A DNA stretch of 64,000 nucleotides from Pseudomonadota bacterium (GCA_016719885.1 JADJYF010000002.1:1-64000); one strand, 5' to 3'. Shown: positions 1 to 10,858, counted from the first letter of the stretch. A program made the numbers and translations. Notes: a model not told the origin generated them from the letters alone.

Positions 1-61
1 GGCTACCGGGCGTGGCGGCGAGCCGCTATGCTGCGCGCTTATTCAGTAGGGAGGTCCAGAC

Positions 62-937
62 ATGAAATTCGGCCAATACGGCGTGTTCACTTTCACCGAT
101 GCGATGGACGGCGCACAGCTGACCGAACTCGCGCAGCGCCTCGAAGCGCTGGGGTATTCGACCCTGTGGTATCCCGAAGCTTTCAACTACGAACCTTTTG
201 CCATCGGCGCCTTCCTGCTCGGCGCCAGCAACAAGCTGGTGGTGGCGAGTGGCATCGCCAACATCTATGCACGCGACGCCGCCTCGTCGGTGATGGGGCA
301 CAACAGTCTCAACAAGCTCTACGGCGAGCGCTTCGTGCTGGGCCTGGGCGTGTCTCACGCGCCGCTGGTGTCCGATCTGCGCGGGCACGAGTACAAGCAG
401 CCGGTGGCGACCATGCGCGCCTACCTCGACCGCATGGACCAGGCGTGGAGCGCGCTGGGTGGCGCACCGGGCGAGAAGCGCGTGGTGCTGGCAGCGCTGG
501 GTCCGCAGATGTCCAAGCTTGCCGCTGAACGTACGCTCGGCACTTTCCCCTACAACATCACGCCGGCCCAGGTGGGCTTGTCCAAGACCGCCATGGGCGG
601 CAAGGGCGCCATCATTTGCGAGCAGAAGGTGTGCTTGTGCGAAGACCCGGTGGTGGCGCGCAAGGCCGCGCGCGCCGCGCTGGCGCCCTACATGGGGCTG
701 CCGAATTATTTCAACAACTGGTTCCGGCTCGGTTTCGAGCAGGGCGATCTCAAGGACGGCGGCAGTGACCGCCTGATGGATGCCATGGTGCTGTGGGGTT
801 CGGCCGCCGACATCAAGGCCAAGTTGAAGACGTATTTCGACCACGGCGCGGCGCAGGTCGTGGTGCAGCCGATCCGTGCCGATGGCCAGGCCGGGCCGTG
901 CTGGAAAGCGTTGGAGGCGCTGGCGCCGGGGGCATAG
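62..937 (+). CDS. LLM-class F420-dependent oxidoreductase (TIGR03620-like)
   Basis: This is a 291-residue single-domain luciferase-like monooxygenase fold protein. The N-terminus MKFGQYGVFTF, the LGYSTLWYPEA segment (about residues 30-40), the GERFVLGLGVSH strand and the LAALGPQM segment are typical of the F420-dependent branch of the family, which moves hydride between coenzyme F420H2 and small carbonyl or alcohol substrates in the cytoplasm. Use of F420 rather than FMN is inferred from similarity, because no F420 biosynthesis gene is in the window. The start is well set: GGGAGG lies about 8 bases before ATG 62. It stands alone, convergent with the large kinase gene. The substrate is unknown. 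Confidence 0.85.
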   Translation: MKFGQYGVFTFTDAMDGAQLTELAQRLEALGYSTLWYPEAFNYEPFAIGAFLLGASNKLVVASGIANIYARDAASSVMGHNSLNKLYGERFVLGLGVSHAPLVSDLRGHEYKQPVATMRAYLDRMDQAWSALGGAPGEKRVVLAALGPQMSKLAAERTLGTFPYNITPAQVGLSKTAMGGKGAIICEQKVCLCEDPVVARKAARAALAPYMGLPNYFNNWFRLGFEQGDLKDGGSDRLMDAMVLWGSAADIKAKLKTYFDHGAAQVVVQPIRADGQAGPCWKALEALAPGA

Positions 938-943
938 CGGCGT

Positions 944-975
944 CGCGGTGCGCCGCTCCCTGCGGTCGCACCGCG
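944..975. terminator. Inverted repeat between convergent genes
   Basis: CGCGGTGCG (944-952) pairs with CGCACCGCG (967-975) across a 14-base loop, between the stop of the oxidoreductase and the stop of the kinase gene. There is no T tract on either side, so intrinsic termination is only a possibility suggested by position. Confidence 0.3.
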
Positions 976-982
976 TAGCGCG

Positions 983-3900
983 TCAGGGCTTGCTCGGCGC
1001 GAGGGTCGCGTGTTCCGCCAGGGCGACGCGCAAGTTCGCGAGTGCGCCGGGCAGATCGAAATCCTCCACGCACCTGTCGATTTTCTTCAAGGCCATTGCA
1101 TCGAGATGCGCGCCGAGTTCGGCGCGCATCTCCCGCCAGTTTTCCACGGCCGACAGGTCGTCCTGCGCAAGCATCGCTTCCAGCGCATCGAGCGCCGTGC
1201 GCAACTGCGCCGGCGCGCGCGCGGACGGCTTGGGTGCAGGCGTATCGGTATTGCCGCCGCCGAGCGCCACCTGGACGGCGGCGCCGGCGCGCGCCAACGC
1301 CCGTCCGAGTTGTTCGATGTCGCGATCGAGGGCCGCGAGCGGCTCGCCGCGCCGCAGCCTTTGCTCGAGCTGGGCGGCCTGCGCCGCGACCGCTTGCGCG
1401 CCGAGGGTCGCTGCCACGCTTTTCAAGGTATGGGCGATGAGTACCGCGTCCTGCAGACGTCCGTCGCTGAGCGCGCCGTGCAGTCGCAGTGCGCCTTCGA
1501 GATGATTGGCGACGAAGCGCGACAGCAGTCGATGATAGCTGTCGCGCTTGCCGCCGACGTTACGTAATCCTTGCGCGACTTCGAGGTCCGGCGCCAGCGT
1601 ATCCATCTGACCCGCGTCGTGCGTGCCAGCCGCGGCCGGCAGGCGCACGGACTGCGTGGCGCCATCGGCCGTGGCGGGCAGCCAGCGTGCCAGCACCGCG
1701 AACAGGCGACTCGGATCGACGGGCTTGGCCAGGTGATCGTTCATGCCTGCGTCCAGGCAGCGCTGGCGATCCTCGGCGAAGGCGTTGGCGGTCATGGCCA
1801 GGATCGGCACATCGCGACCCTGCGCGCTGGCGCGCAGCCGCCGCGTCGCTTCGAGGCCGTCCATGACCGGCATGTGCATGTCCATGAGGATGAGATCGAA
1901 GCGCTGCGCGGCGACCTTGTCCAGGGCTTCCTGACCGTTGCCGGCAAGTTCCACCGCCACGCCGGCTTCCTCCAGCAGCCCCTTGGCCACTTCCTGGTTG
2001 ATCTCGTTGTCTTCCACCAGCAGCACGCGCGCGCCGGCGCGAATGTCGTGGCGATCGCGCGGCCGCTCGAACTCGTCCAGCAGTGCGCCGCCGCGGCGCA
2101 GTCGCACCGTGAACCAGAATTTGCTGCCCACGCCAGGTTCGCTCTCGACACCGGTCTCGCCGCCCATCATGCGCGCCAGGCGGTTGCTGATGGCGAGGCC
2201 GAGGCCGGTGCCGCCATACTTGCGCGTGGTCGAGGCCTCGGCCTGTTCAAAGGCCTCGAACAGACGATCCTGGCTTTCGCGACTGATGCCGATGCCGGTG
2301 TCCTCTACTTCGAAACGCAGCAGCACCTGGTCCTGCTGTTCGGCCAGCAGTCGAGTGCGCAGGGTGATGCTGCCTCGTTCGGTGAACTTGACGGCATTGC
2401 TGAGGTAGTTCACCAGGATCTGTCCGAGCCGCAGCGGATCGCCGATGACCGACAGTTCCTCGACGCACGGATCGAGATCCTGGATGAAGTCGAGCTCTTT
2501 CGAGGCGATACGCTCGGACATCATGCTGCGGACGTGGTCCAGCGCGCCGCCCACGCTGAAGGTGGTCTGTTCGAGAGTGAGGCGGTCCGCTTCAATCTTC
2601 GAAAGATCCAGAATGTCGTTGATGATGCCGAGCAGGTGCTTGGCCGACATGTTGATCTTGTTGATCTTGTCCAACTGCCGCGCATCGCTGAGGTCGGTCT
2701 GCAGCAGGTGCGCGAAGCCGAGAATGGCATTCATCGGCGTGCGGATCTCGTGACTCATGTTGGCGAGGAAGGTGCTCTTGGCCTGGTTGGCCAACTCGGC
2801 CGCCGAGCGTGCCTGCTCGAGTTCCTTGGTACGGCGGCGCACCAGCTCTTCGAGGTGGTCGCGATAGCCTTCTAGCTCCTTCTCCTGGCGCTTCTTGGCG
2901 GTGATGTCTTCCTTGGTGGCGACGTAGTGGGTGATAGTGCCATCGGCCTGGCGGACCGGCGAGATCTGCGCCCACTCGATGTACTCCGTGCCGTCCTTGC
3001 GCTTGTTGACGAATTCGCCGACCCAGCTCTGGCCGTGCACGAGCTTGTCCCACATGGCGGCATACTCCGCGCTCGAGGTGCTGCCCGAACGCAGGATGCG
3101 CGGATTCTGGCCATAGGCCTCCTCGGCGCTGTAGCCGGTGATCTCGCAGAACCGCGCGTTGACGTACTCGATGTGGGCGTCGAGATCGGTGATGACGATG
3201 CTGTTGGGGCTTTGCTCGACCGCCAGCGACAGCTTGCGCAGCGCGTCCTCGGCCTTACGGCGCTCGGTGATATCGCGCGCGATCTTTGACGCACCGATCA
3301 CGTGGCCGGCGGCGTCGCGTATCGGTGAAATGGTGGCCGATACGAACAGACGCGATCCGTCCTTGCGCACCCGTTCCGTTTCCAGGTGTTCGACGTTCTT
3401 GCCGGCCTTGACCTGTTCGAGAATGAAATCTTCCTCGTCGACACGCTCCTCCGGCAGGATCGCGCGCATCGGACGGCCGAGCATTTCCTCGGCGCTGTAA
3501 CCGAACATCGCCTCGGCGCCGGGGTTCCAACTGGTCACCATGCCGTCCAGCGACTTGCCGATGATGGCGTCGTCCGACGATTGCACGATGGCCTCGTATT
3601 GCTTGGTCTGGGCTTCAATCTTCTTGCGGATCGTGATGTCCAGAAAAATCGTCACCACGCCGATGGTCTCGCCGTGGCGGATGACGGCATGGGTGCTGTA
3701 TTCCACCGGGAAGCGGCTGCCGCCCTTGCGCTGGAAGAATTCGTCGTCGACGGTCAATGCCTGGCCGTTGGCCGCGACCTGTTGCAGACGGCAGTTCGCG
3801 CCCCGGCCGGCGCAATCGGCATGAAACAGGTCATGGCCGACGTGGCCGAGCAGTTCGTCGGCGTCGAAGCCGAGCATGGTGGTGGCGGCGCGGTTGACGA

Positions 3901-6637
3901 AGACCGTGCGGCCCTCGAGATCCGCGCCGACGATGCCATAGCTCGCGGAATCGAGCAGCAGTCGATTCATTTCCTCGCTCTCGCGCAGACGCTCCTCGGC
4001 TTCGCGTCGCGAGGTGATATCAAGGTGGGTGCCGCTCACCACCAGCGGTTGGCCCTGCTCATCGCGTTCGGTGACCCTGCCGCGATCGACTATCCACACC
4101 CAGTGGCCGCGCTTGTGACGCATGCGCACGTCGCATTCGTAATGGTCCACCTCACCGGCGAGGTGGCGCGCCAGTTCGGCCTTGGCGCGCGCGAGGTCGT
4201 CCGGATGCACGAAGCGTGTCCAGCTGTCGATGGTGAAGGGCACCAGCTCATGGAGTTCATAGCCGAAGATCTGCGCCCAGCGATCGTTGAACACCGCTGC
4301 GCCGGTGCGCAGATTCCATTCCCAGGTGCCGGCATTGGTACCATCGATGATGTTCTGCAGGCGCTGACGCTCGGTGGCGAGCTGCTGCTGAGCCCTGACC
4401 CGCTCGGTGATGTCCGACCAGATGTTGGACAGGTAATCGCGGCCGTGAATGGACAGCTTCTTGATGCTGACGTGGACGTTGAGCAGGTGGCCGTCCTTGC
4501 GCCGGCGCAGGGTATCGAACTGGGCGCCGCCGGCGGCGACGGCCTCGGCGGTGATGCGCTTGATGTCAGCGTCATCGAACTCGCCCTGGATGTCATTCAG
4601 ACGCAATTGGGAAAATTCGTCGCGGCTGTAGCCGAGGCCCAGGCAGGCGGCATCGTTGAATTCGACGAAGCGAAAGGTCTCGGCGTCCATCAGGGTGATG
4701 GCATCGCTGGCCTGCGCGAAAATGGCCTTGATCAGTTCCTCGCGATTGTGTGCGACCTCTTCCAGCTGACGGCGTTTGATGGCGCTGGCGAGGCGCTCGG
4801 CGATGGTGTCGATGAGTGCGCGTTCCTCCTCGAGAAAGGGACTGTCACCCGGCGCGGGCAGGGCCGTGGTGTAGGCCACCCGCACTTCGCCGCGCCGCGC
4901 GGCGTCCACCACGATGGGGGCGGACAGCGTCGCCGCGCTCGCTTCGTCGTAGGCCCGCCCATACCTGATGCCGTCCCACTCGATGCCCGCAAGCGCCAAT
5001 TCGGCATGCATCCAGCCGGGCGGCAGCAGCTCGACGACCGCCATCAGCATGTCGGCGAGCGGCTGATCCGAGGTTTCGGTGGCGCGGAACACCGCATGCA
5101 GACATTGCTGCTCCTTGACCCGTTCGCCCAGCGCCGCCTGCGTCCTGCGCAGCTCGGTGATGTCGCGCGCAATGCCGAGCACGCCGACCAGCGTGCCGTG
5201 GTTGTCGTGCACGGGCGTGCGGGTGACGAGAAACAGCCCCGTGTAGCTGCCGTCGCGGTAGCGCAACCACTCCTCGGTGGTCTGCGCCGCGCCGCGTTGA
5301 ATGACCAGTCGGTCCTGCGCCTGAAAATGCTCCGCCAGGCGCGGCTCGACGAGATCGAAATCGGTCTTGCCGACAAGCTTCGGCTCGCAATATCCGCACA
5401 ATCGCGTGAACAGCGGATTGCACAGCATGAACACGCCGTCGGGATCCTTCAGCCAGATCAATTCGGGCGAACTGTCGATCAGGGTTCTGAGGTGCGAGGT
5501 GCGCAGCGCGAGCTGCGCGGCGCTGTCGGTGAGTCGCGCCCGCGCACTGCGCAGGCGTGCGACGTTGACCGTCAGACCGAGGATAAGAAGCACGATCAGC
5601 GCCGCTGCCAGGGTCATGGCCACCAGCACGGTACGGTGGTCACGCCAGATCTCCGCGAAGGTGATCGGTGGCTCGTTCTCGAACGGCGGCGCGCGCAGGG
5701 CGCGCAGCATTTCGCGCACCGGCTCGTAGTAGAAGGGCAGTGTGAATCCCTGGATGCCGAGCTGCTCGGCGAGTTCACCGCCGGCCGGGATGTTCAGCAG
5801 CGCGGCCGTGACCTTGACCGCAAGCTGCTCGTCGAGCTGCGGCATGGCGGCCACCGGCCGTTCCGGGTAAAGCCGCGTGGACAGCGCATAGGGGAAATCG
5901 GGCTCCTGGCGGGGCGCGATTATCCTGACCGCGCCGGGCTGCAGTTTGCCTTCAGCCTGCATCGCCTCGAGGATGCCGCTGCGCAGGAAGGCCGCATCGA
6001 CCTTGCCCTCCGTCAGCTCGGCCAGCGCGCGGTCATAGGGCAGGCCGGTGACCACCAGCGTGGCGGAATCGCGGATGTCGATGCCGCTTTTCAATAATTC
6101 GTAGGCCTGGGCCTGGAAACCGCCAATGGAATTGGCGTCGGTGATGGCGATGCGTTTGCCTTGCAGGTCCGACAGCTGCTTGACGCGGTTGTCGTCCGCG
6201 CGCACCGCGATCGCGCCACCCAGACTGCGCACGCCGCGCGCCAGTGCCGGCGTGGACGCCTTGGCGACGATGCTCGCGAGCGGCGCTGACAGGTCGACGC
6301 GGTGCGCGTAGTAGATGTAGTCGGCCGGGTTGGTGATGACCAGGTCGACGGTGCGCGAAATCATGGCCGTCCGCAGTCCGTCGAAGTCATAGATTTTGAG
6401 CTGGACGTCGACGTCGGTCAGCACGGATTGCAGGTAGCCGGTGAGGTGTTGCCAGCGGCTGTCCTCCTCGGCGACCGAGCGCAGCGCGAGCACGCCTATG
6501 GCGAGCTTTCGCGCGCCGGCGGGCGAGGGCACGCTGTCCAGGGCGAGAGCGCGAGGCGCGGCGCCGAAGGCCGCGGCAAGCAGACATGTCAGCAGCACTG
6601 CCCATGCGCCGCGCAGCATGCGCCGACGGGCGGCCAT
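983..6637 (-). CDS. Giant hybrid sensor histidine kinase: PhnD-like sensor, 6 PAS, GAF, HisKA, HATPase, REC, Hpt
   Basis: This inner-membrane sensor has about 1884 residues. A signal/anchor segment near the N-terminus is followed by a periplasmic PhnD-like phosphonate-type solute-binding domain (roughly residues 40-305, with [16 protein letters not shown] and [18 protein letters not shown]). Next come one transmembrane helix (about 337-360), a PAS, a GAF-like domain, five more PAS, HisKA ([15 protein letters not shown], near 1295), HATPase ([16 protein letters not shown]), REC ([13 protein letters not shown]) and Hpt (AHTLKS). The chain is therefore a full His-Asp-His phosphorelay. The frame is open to ATG 6727, but ATG 6637 has AAGGGGG six bases upstream and puts the signal segment near the N-terminus. 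It lies just downstream of the HD-GYP gene on the same strand, so the two are probably co-transcribed and the relay may end on that regulator. Confidence 0.93.
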   Translation of the reverse strand: MAARRRMLRGAWAVLLTCLLAAAFGAAPRALALDSVPSPAGARKLAIGVLALRSVAEEDSRWQHLTGYLQSVLTDVDVQLKIYDFDGLRTAMISRTVDLVITNPADYIYYAHRVDLSAPLASIVAKASTPALARGVRSLGGAIAVRADDNRVKQLSDLQGKRIAITDANSIGGFQAQAYELLKSGIDIRDSATLVVTGLPYDRALAELTEGKVDAAFLRSGILEAMQAEGKLQPGAVRIIAPRQEPDFPYALSTRLYPERPVAAMPQLDEQLAVKVTAALLNIPAGGELAEQLGIQGFTLPFYYEPVREMLRALRAPPFENEPPITFAEIWRDHRTVLVAMTLAAALIVLLILGLTVNVARLRSARARLTDSAAQLALRTSHLRTLIDSSPELIWLKDPDGVFMLCNPLFTRLCGYCEPKLVGKTDFDLVEPRLAEHFQAQDRLVIQRGAAQTTEEWLRYRDGSYTGLFLVTRTPVHDNHGTLVGVLGIARDITELRRTQAALGERVKEQQCLHAVFRATETSDQPLADMLMAVVELLPPGWMHAELALAGIEWDGIRYGRAYDEASAATLSAPIVVDAARRGEVRVAYTTALPAPGDSPFLEEERALIDTIAERLASAIKRRQLEEVAHNREELIKAIFAQASDAITLMDAETFRFVEFNDAACLGLGYSRDEFSQLRLNDIQGEFDDADIKRITAEAVAAGGAQFDTLRRRKDGHLLNVHVSIKKLSIHGRDYLSNIWSDITERVRAQQQLATERQRLQNIIDGTNAGTWEWNLRTGAAVFNDRWAQIFGYELHELVPFTIDSWTRFVHPDDLARAKAELARHLAGEVDHYECDVRMRHKRGHWVWIVDRGRVTERDEQGQPLVVSGTHLDITSRREAEERLRESEEMNRLLLDSASYGIVGADLEGRTVFVNRAATTMLGFDADELLGHVGHDLFHADCAGRGANCRLQQVAANGQALTVDDEFFQRKGGSRFPVEYSTHAVIRHGETIGVVTIFLDITIRKKIEAQTKQYEAIVQSSDDAIIGKSLDGMVTSWNPGAEAMFGYSAEEMLGRPMRAILPEERVDEEDFILEQVKAGKNVEHLETERVRKDGSRLFVSATISPIRDAAGHVIGASKIARDITERRKAEDALRKLSLAVEQSPNSIVITDLDAHIEYVNARFCEITGYSAEEAYGQNPRILRSGSTSSAEYAAMWDKLVHGQSWVGEFVNKRKDGTEYIEWAQISPVRQADGTITHYVATKEDITAKKRQEKELEGYRDHLEELVRRRTKELEQARSAAELANQAKSTFLANMSHEIRTPMNAILGFAHLLQTDLSDARQLDKINKINMSAKHLLGIINDILDLSKIEADRLTLEQTTFSVGGALDHVRSMMSERIASKELDFIQDLDPCVEELSVIGDPLRLGQILVNYLSNAVKFTERGSITLRTRLLAEQQDQVLLRFEVEDTGIGISRESQDRLFEAFEQAEASTTRKYGGTGLGLAISNRLARMMGGETGVESEPGVGSKFWFTVRLRRGGALLDEFERPRDRHDIRAGARVLLVEDNEINQEVAKGLLEEAGVAVELAGNGQEALDKVAAQRFDLILMDMHMPVMDGLEATRRLRASAQGRDVPILAMTANAFAEDRQRCLDAGMNDHLAKPVDPSRLFAVLARWLPATADGATQSVRLPAAAGTHDAGQMDTLAPDLEVAQGLRNVGGKRDSYHRLLSRFVANHLEGALRLHGALSDGRLQDAVLIAHTLKSVAATLGAQAVAAQAAQLEQRLRRGEPLAALDRDIEQLGRALARAGAAVQVALGGGNTDTPAPKPSARAPAQLRTALDALEAMLAQDDLSAVENWREMRAELGAHLDAMALKKIDRCVEDFDLPGALANLRVALAEHATLAPSKP

Positions 6638-6730
6638 CCAGGGCCCCCTTGCCGCGTGCCTCAGGTCGTCATGGCTCCGCGTTCTACGGTGTTCGCGGCG
6701 CGCGGGGCAGGGCTGAAGGGCAGGCATGAT

Positions 6731-7858
6731 TCAGGATACATGGGCATCTTTGTGGCGCGCGGCGACCGCTCGAAAGGCATCGATACTGTCGTTGAAAGCC
6801 TGCACCACGTCGGGGTCGAAGTGCTTGCCGTCACCTTCGCGAATGATGTCGCAGGCCGCCTCGATGGTGAACGCCGCCTTGTAGACGCGCCGACTGATGA
6901 GCGCATCGAAGACGTCGGCCAGCGCCATGACGCGTGCGCACAGCGGAATTTGCTCGCCTCGAAGTCCTTGCGGGTAGCCGCTGCCGTCCCATTTTTCATG
7001 GTGGGAGGCGGCGATCTCCATGGCTACGTAAAGAAAATCCAGGCCCTCCATGTCTTCTTCATTCTGGATGGCGCGCCAGATGGCATCCGCGCCAATCTGG
7101 GCGTGGGTCTTCATGACCTCCCACTCCTCGGGCGTCAGCTTGCCGGGCTTGTGCAGAACGCTGTCCGGGATGCCGACCTTGCCGATGTCATGTAATGGCG
7201 AGGCCTTGGTATAGGTATCAATGGTGTCGGCGCTGAGCAGGTCCACGTATTTCGGCAAGCGCGCAAGCTGGCGCGAGAGAACGTTGACGTAACCCTGGGT
7301 ACGCAGGATGTGGTTGCCGGTTTCGTCGTCGCGCGCCTCGGCGAGGCTGGCCAGGGCGCGCATGCTGACGTCGCGCATCATCTGGTTCTGATGCATGCGC
7401 CGCGCGACTTCGCGCTCCAGCCAGGCATTCTGATCGCTCAGGCGGTCGCGGGCTTCCTTGAGTTCGAGCTGGCAACGGATGCGCGCCAGCACGATGGCCG
7501 GGCGCACCGGCTTGGTGATGTAATCGACGGCGCCCAGCGCGAGCCCGCGTGATTCATCCTCGGTCGCGTTCAGCGCGGTCACGAAGATCACAGGAATGTC
7601 GCTGGTGGCCGGGTTGCTCTTGAGGCGGCGCAAGACTTCGTAGCCATCGAGTTCCGGCATCATGATGTCGAGCAGGATGAGGGCCGGCCGTGGCTCGGTT
7701 CGAACGGCGGCGAGCGCACGAGCGCCGGAGTTGGCGACACGCACGTGGAAGTGCGGCTTCAAAAGTTCACCGAGGATCGACAGGTTGTCCGGCGTATCAT
7801 CGACGACAAGAATGGTGGTGCGTCCCTGCTCGCGCCGCGTCGCAGTCTGATCGAGCAT
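6731..7858 (-). CDS. Response regulator with HD-GYP domain (cyclic-di-GMP phosphodiesterase)
   Basis: The protein has 375 residues. A receiver domain (about 15-130, acceptor Asp in ILLDIMMPELDGYEV) is joined to an HD-GYP domain (about 165-355) with the HD pair in PLHDIGKVGIPDSV and the GYP signature in HHEKWDGSGYPQGL. These motifs predict hydrolysis of cyclic-di-GMP, as in RpfG-type regulators. The start is placed at ATG 7858 because GGGAGGT lies about 9 bases upstream; GTG 7864 is in frame but too close to that site. It is the first gene of a two-gene minus-strand unit with the hybrid kinase and is divergent from the REC-cyclase gene across about 190 bp, which must hold both promoters. I could not pick out convincing promoter boxes there. 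Confidence 0.92.
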   Translation of the reverse strand: MLDQTATRREQGRTTILVVDDTPDNLSILGELLKPHFHVRVANSGARALAAVRTEPRPALILLDIMMPELDGYEVLRRLKSNPATSDIPVIFVTALNATEDESRGLALGAVDYITKPVRPAIVLARIRCQLELKEARDRLSDQNAWLEREVARRMHQNQMMRDVSMRALASLAEARDDETGNHILRTQGYVNVLSRQLARLPKYVDLLSADTIDTYTKASPLHDIGKVGIPDSVLHKPGKLTPEEWEVMKTHAQIGADAIWRAIQNEEDMEGLDFLYVAMEIAASHHEKWDGSGYPQGLRGEQIPLCARVMALADVFDALISRRVYKAAFTIEAACDIIREGDGKHFDPDVVQAFNDSIDAFRAVAARHKDAHVS

Positions 7859-8054
7859 TTGCACCCTACCTCCCCCCAGGGTTGGTAGGATGCTACTACA
7901 AAAAACAAGGAAATCCGTAGCGGTTGTGGCGCGCGAAGCGGCCTAGCTGCATGAGATTCCCATCTACGATGGATGCCGTACTCCGCGACAGGCGCCTTGC
8001 GCGCTCCGACGAGAGGAACTGTCGCCGCGGCCATGGAGAAAATCGCTGTGCGAG

Positions 8055-9230
8055 ATGCATGCAATGAGTGAGTCGTCGAAGGGCAACGAGCGGCGCTGTG
8101 TGCTGGTGGTCGACGATGCACCGGAAAACATCGAAATCCTGGCCGGTATCCTGCGAGGCGAATACAAGGTGCGGGTTGCCAACTCCGGCGAGCGGGCGCT
8201 GCAGATCATGCAGTCGAACGCGCCGCCGGATCTTGTACTGCTGGACGTGATGATGCCCGTGATGGACGGCTACGAGGTCATACGGCGCGCCAAGTCCGAT
8301 CCGCGCTCACGCGACATCCCGATCCTGATAGTCAGCGCGGCTGCCGAGCCGGCCAACGAGGAGACCGCCCTTGCGCTGGGCGCGATCGACTTCCTTGCCA
8401 AGCCCGTCATCGCGGCGGTGGTCAGGGCGAGGGTCAAGGCCCACCTTGCGCTCAGCGACCGGACGCGCATGCTGCGCGAGCTGTCGGACAAGCTGTCCCA
8501 TTACCTGTCACCGCAAATCTACCAGCTCATATTCCAGGGCGAGCAGGATGTCACGGTGCCGCCCAAGCGTCGTGAGCTGACGATCTTCTTCTCGGACCTG
8601 AAGGACTTCACGCAGACCACCGAGGATCTGCAGCCCGAGGACATGACCTACCTGCTCAATTCCTACCTCGACGAGATGTCGTCCATCGCGCTCGAGTACG
8701 GCGCGACCATCGACAAGTTCATCGGCGACGCGATGCTGATCTTCTTTGGCGACCCCGAGAGCCAGGGCGTCAAGGAAGACGCGCTGCGCTGTGTGCGCAT
8801 GGCCATGTCCATGCAAAGACGCATGGCGGATTTGCAGGCGCGCTGGCGGGATCGCGGCTACGAAAATCCGTTGCGCATGCGCGTCGGCATCAACACCGGC
8901 TTTTGCCACGTGGGTAACTTTGGCAGCACGCGGCGCATGGACTACACCGTGATCGGCGCCGAAGTGAACCTCGCGTCACGCCTCGAGCAGGCTTGCGAAC
9001 CGGACGGCATCCTGTTGTCGTTTGAAACCTTTGCGCTGGTGCAGGACGAAATTCGCGCCGTCGAACAGCCCCTGGTGGCGCTCAAGGGTATTCATCGCGA
9101 GGTACGGAGTTTTGCCGTCAGCGGCATCCTGGACGGCGTGGACCACGAACGACGCTACGTGCACAAGAGCCGCCCCGGGTTGCGCGCCGTGCTCGACCTG
9201 GATCTTGCGGGGCCCTGGCGCGGGTCGTAG
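8055..9230 (+). CDS. Response regulator with class III adenylate/guanylate cyclase domain
   Basis: The protein has 391 residues. A receiver domain (about 14-130, acceptor D64 in LVLLDVMMP) is followed by a linker and a class III nucleotide cyclase domain (about 175-350). The two metal-binding Asp are visible in FFSDLKDFT and FIGDAML, and the lysine of IDKFIGD is the one expected for ATP specificity, so an adenylate cyclase is more likely than a guanylate cyclase. The catalytic segment DYTVIGAEVNLASRLEQA is intact. ATG 8064 is an alternative start. Its divergent placement against the HD-GYP/kinase pair suggests that cAMP and cyclic-di-GMP outputs share upstream signals here. Confidence 0.9.
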   Translation: MHAMSESSKGNERRCVLVVDDAPENIEILAGILRGEYKVRVANSGERALQIMQSNAPPDLVLLDVMMPVMDGYEVIRRAKSDPRSRDIPILIVSAAAEPANEETALALGAIDFLAKPVIAAVVRARVKAHLALSDRTRMLRELSDKLSHYLSPQIYQLIFQGEQDVTVPPKRRELTIFFSDLKDFTQTTEDLQPEDMTYLLNSYLDEMSSIALEYGATIDKFIGDAMLIFFGDPESQGVKEDALRCVRMAMSMQRRMADLQARWRDRGYENPLRMRVGINTGFCHVGNFGSTRRMDYTVIGAEVNLASRLEQACEPDGILLSFETFALVQDEIRAVEQPLVALKGIHREVRSFAVSGILDGVDHERRYVHKSRPGLRAVLDLDLAGPWRGS

Positions 9231-9254
9231 TAGACGATGGACGAACAGGAGGAC

Positions 9255-9624
9255 ATGAACGCGCGCGTGAGATACATCGCGGAAGGGCAGCACTTTGCGC
9301 GCCATCTCGGCATTGAAGTGCTTGCGATGGACATCGATCACGTGGTGTTGCGTCTGCCGTGGGGCTGCGTCGCTGGTCGACCTGGCAGCGACCTGCGCAT
9401 GTTGGTCCAACCCGGTGGTGACCGACAGCGCGCGTGGCGCCACGGTGGGTTTCACCATCAACTATCTCAAGCTGGTGGTGGGGTCGAGCCTGACCGCCAG
9501 CGGCCGTGTGCGCCGACGCGGCGGCATCCTGTGTGTGGCCGAGGTCAGCGTCGTCAACGAAGCGGGCGAGGAGGTTGCCATCGCCACCATCAATTACAAG
9601 CTCGAGCCGCGCGGCGGGCGTTGA
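9255..9624 (+). pseudogene. PaaI-family hotdog thioesterase, damaged by internal deletion and frame change
   Basis: The N-terminal piece (from ATG 9255: MNARVRYIAEGQHFARHLG through VVLRLPW) and the C-terminal piece (SLVDLAATCACWSNP, GATVGFTINYL and VAIATINYKLE, ending 9624) are both typical of PaaI-type acyl-CoA thioesterases but lie in different frames. They meet near 9360. At the junction the stretch that normally carries the HGG active-site motif is missing: LPW is followed almost at once by the helix that should come about 15-25 residues later. A single base error cannot explain this, so the gene is probably inactive. AGGAGG lies very close to ATG 9255. Confidence 0.7.
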
Positions 9625-10638
9625 TCAGCGTCGCGCCGCGAACACCGGAAAGTATAGTGCACGGGCCACGGCGGTGATCCAGCGCACCAGCTCCGAGAAC
9701 ACGGTCGGTTGGCGAGACTCGTCGCCAAGCTCGCTCTGTTCGCCCAACAGGGCCAGCGGCGCGGTGCGCGCATAGAGGGCCGCGCAGCCTATGTAGTGGC
9801 CCTGCTGCGCGAGATGAATGCGGTTGACCGTCTCCAGCATGCGCTGGAACAACGCTTCGTTCATGGTCCATACGAAGCGACCATCCACTCGGGCAAGCTG
9901 CAGATCGTTCATCCCTTCCCACAGCAGCGCGTCGACGCGGCTGGTGCAGGCACTGGCAAAACTCACGAAGGCGATGAGGCTGCCGCCGCCGATGCGAAAA
10001 ATGAGTTCGCGGGTGGCGGCCCACAGTTCGTCGATGGTGGCGCGGTCGACGTGGGCGCCGGTCAATTCGCGGTAGGCGCTCGGCAATCGCCACAGGAGAT
10101 TCCAGCACAGCGTGATGGCGGTGGTGGTGCCGCCCATGACCAGGGTCGGCGCGTTGGCGCCCACCGGGCTGTCTCCGTCGTCGCGGTGGGGCAGCAAGGT
10201 GCGCAGCGAAACGAACTGCTCGGCGTCCAGGGAATATTTGAGCGGGCATCCCATACCCTGCGACCGCAGCTCCTTGGCCCACGCGCTGGTCGCCGCATTG
10301 AGCAGTTCATTCATCACGCGCATCGGTGCCAGGATGGAAAGCGCGAACAGGTCGTTGCCGGCGCGCGCGCGCAGCTCGGGGTCGCGGCGCGCCATGTCGA
10401 GGTCGCGACGTTGTCCTTCGAGCTCGAAACTCATGCCGAGGCCTTGCGGATCGTCGGCGATCAGGCGCGCGACATGCGGCCAGAACGCCTCGATGTAGTC
10501 CACGCTCGTATGACTCGCGACCACCGGTGGCGGAATCGGCGGTTCGTTGTGGGAATGGCGCAGACGCGTGAACATGGCGTTCACCGCGTCGAGGATGAGT
10601 GCGACTTCATGGGCGCTGGCGGAGGGCGGGTTGGACAT
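9625..10638 (-). CDS. Conserved hypothetical protein, about 337 residues
   Basis: I do not recognise the family. The start is taken at ATG 10638 (MSNPPSASAHEVALILDAVN); the frame stays open to 10689. The protein looks soluble and mostly helical, with no signal peptide and no clear catalytic motif. Distinct stretches are VVASHTSVDYIEAFWPHVAR, a basic-acidic segment around RRDLDMARRDPELRARAGND, and a Gly/Thr-rich turn (LVMGGTTTAITLCWNLLWR). The gene abuts the end of the damaged thioesterase tail to tail with no spacer. Its reading frame is uninterrupted over 1 kb and its composition matches its neighbours, so it is very probably real. Confidence 0.7.
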   Translation of the reverse strand: MSNPPSASAHEVALILDAVNAMFTRLRHSHNEPPIPPPVVASHTSVDYIEAFWPHVARLIADDPQGLGMSFELEGQRRDLDMARRDPELRARAGNDLFALSILAPMRVMNELLNAATSAWAKELRSQGMGCPLKYSLDAEQFVSLRTLLPHRDDGDSPVGANAPTLVMGGTTTAITLCWNLLWRLPSAYRELTGAHVDRATIDELWAATRELIFRIGGGSLIAFVSFASACTSRVDALLWEGMNDLQLARVDGRFVWTMNEALFQRMLETVNRIHLAQQGHYIGCAALYARTAPLALLGEQSELGDESRQPTVFSELVRWITAVARALYFPVFAARR

Positions 10639-10706
10639 GCTTTTCGGCTCGGTTGATGGGGCTGGTTTCGGCGCCGCGTTGATATTCAAGGAGCCGGAAT
10701 GAAAGA

Positions 10707-10726
10707 AGGGCCGCAGCGGCGGCCCT
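10707..10726 (-). terminator. Hairpin 51 bp after the 26-codon frame
   Basis: AGGGCCGC (10707-10714) and GCGGCCCT (10719-10726) form an 8-bp stem with a 4-base loop. Read on the minus strand the stem is followed by TTCTTTC, a weak U-rich tail, so it could end transcription of the small frame that stops at 10777. Confidence 0.45.
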
Positions 10727-10776
10727 CCGTGAGATCGAGTATCCGAGTTCCCTTGCGGGCGCGCGATACCTGGCTC

Positions 10777-10857
10777 TCAATTCGCTTGCGAAGGCAGCCC
10801 CGCCGTTGAATCGAGATCCAAGGTGCACGCGGATACCATGTAAATCTCACTAGACAT
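10777..10857 (-). CDS. Possible 26-residue peptide with an exceptional ribosome binding site
   Basis: An ATG at 10857 opens a 26-codon frame that begins MSSEIYMVSACTLDLD and ends with TGA at 10777. It has one cysteine, three acidic residues and no transmembrane segment. Its claim to be real rests on translation signals: the preceding AAGGAGGTGATCC is complementary to nearly the whole 3' tail of 16S rRNA, with 7 bases between GGAGG and the ATG, and a terminator-like hairpin follows 51 bp after the stop. I do not recognise the peptide. It could be a small effector, a modified-peptide precursor or a leader peptide for the downstream unknown gene on the same strand. It does not resemble PqqA. Confidence 0.45.
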   Translation of the reverse strand: MSSEIYMVSACTLDLDSTAGLPSQAN

Positions 10858-10858
10858 C

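Noticed and set aside
3386..6097. A 900-codon open frame opposite the PhnD-PAS hybrid kinase
   Set aside because: It mirrors the kinase gene codon for codon on the other strand, has no family match, and is explained by high GC in third positions.
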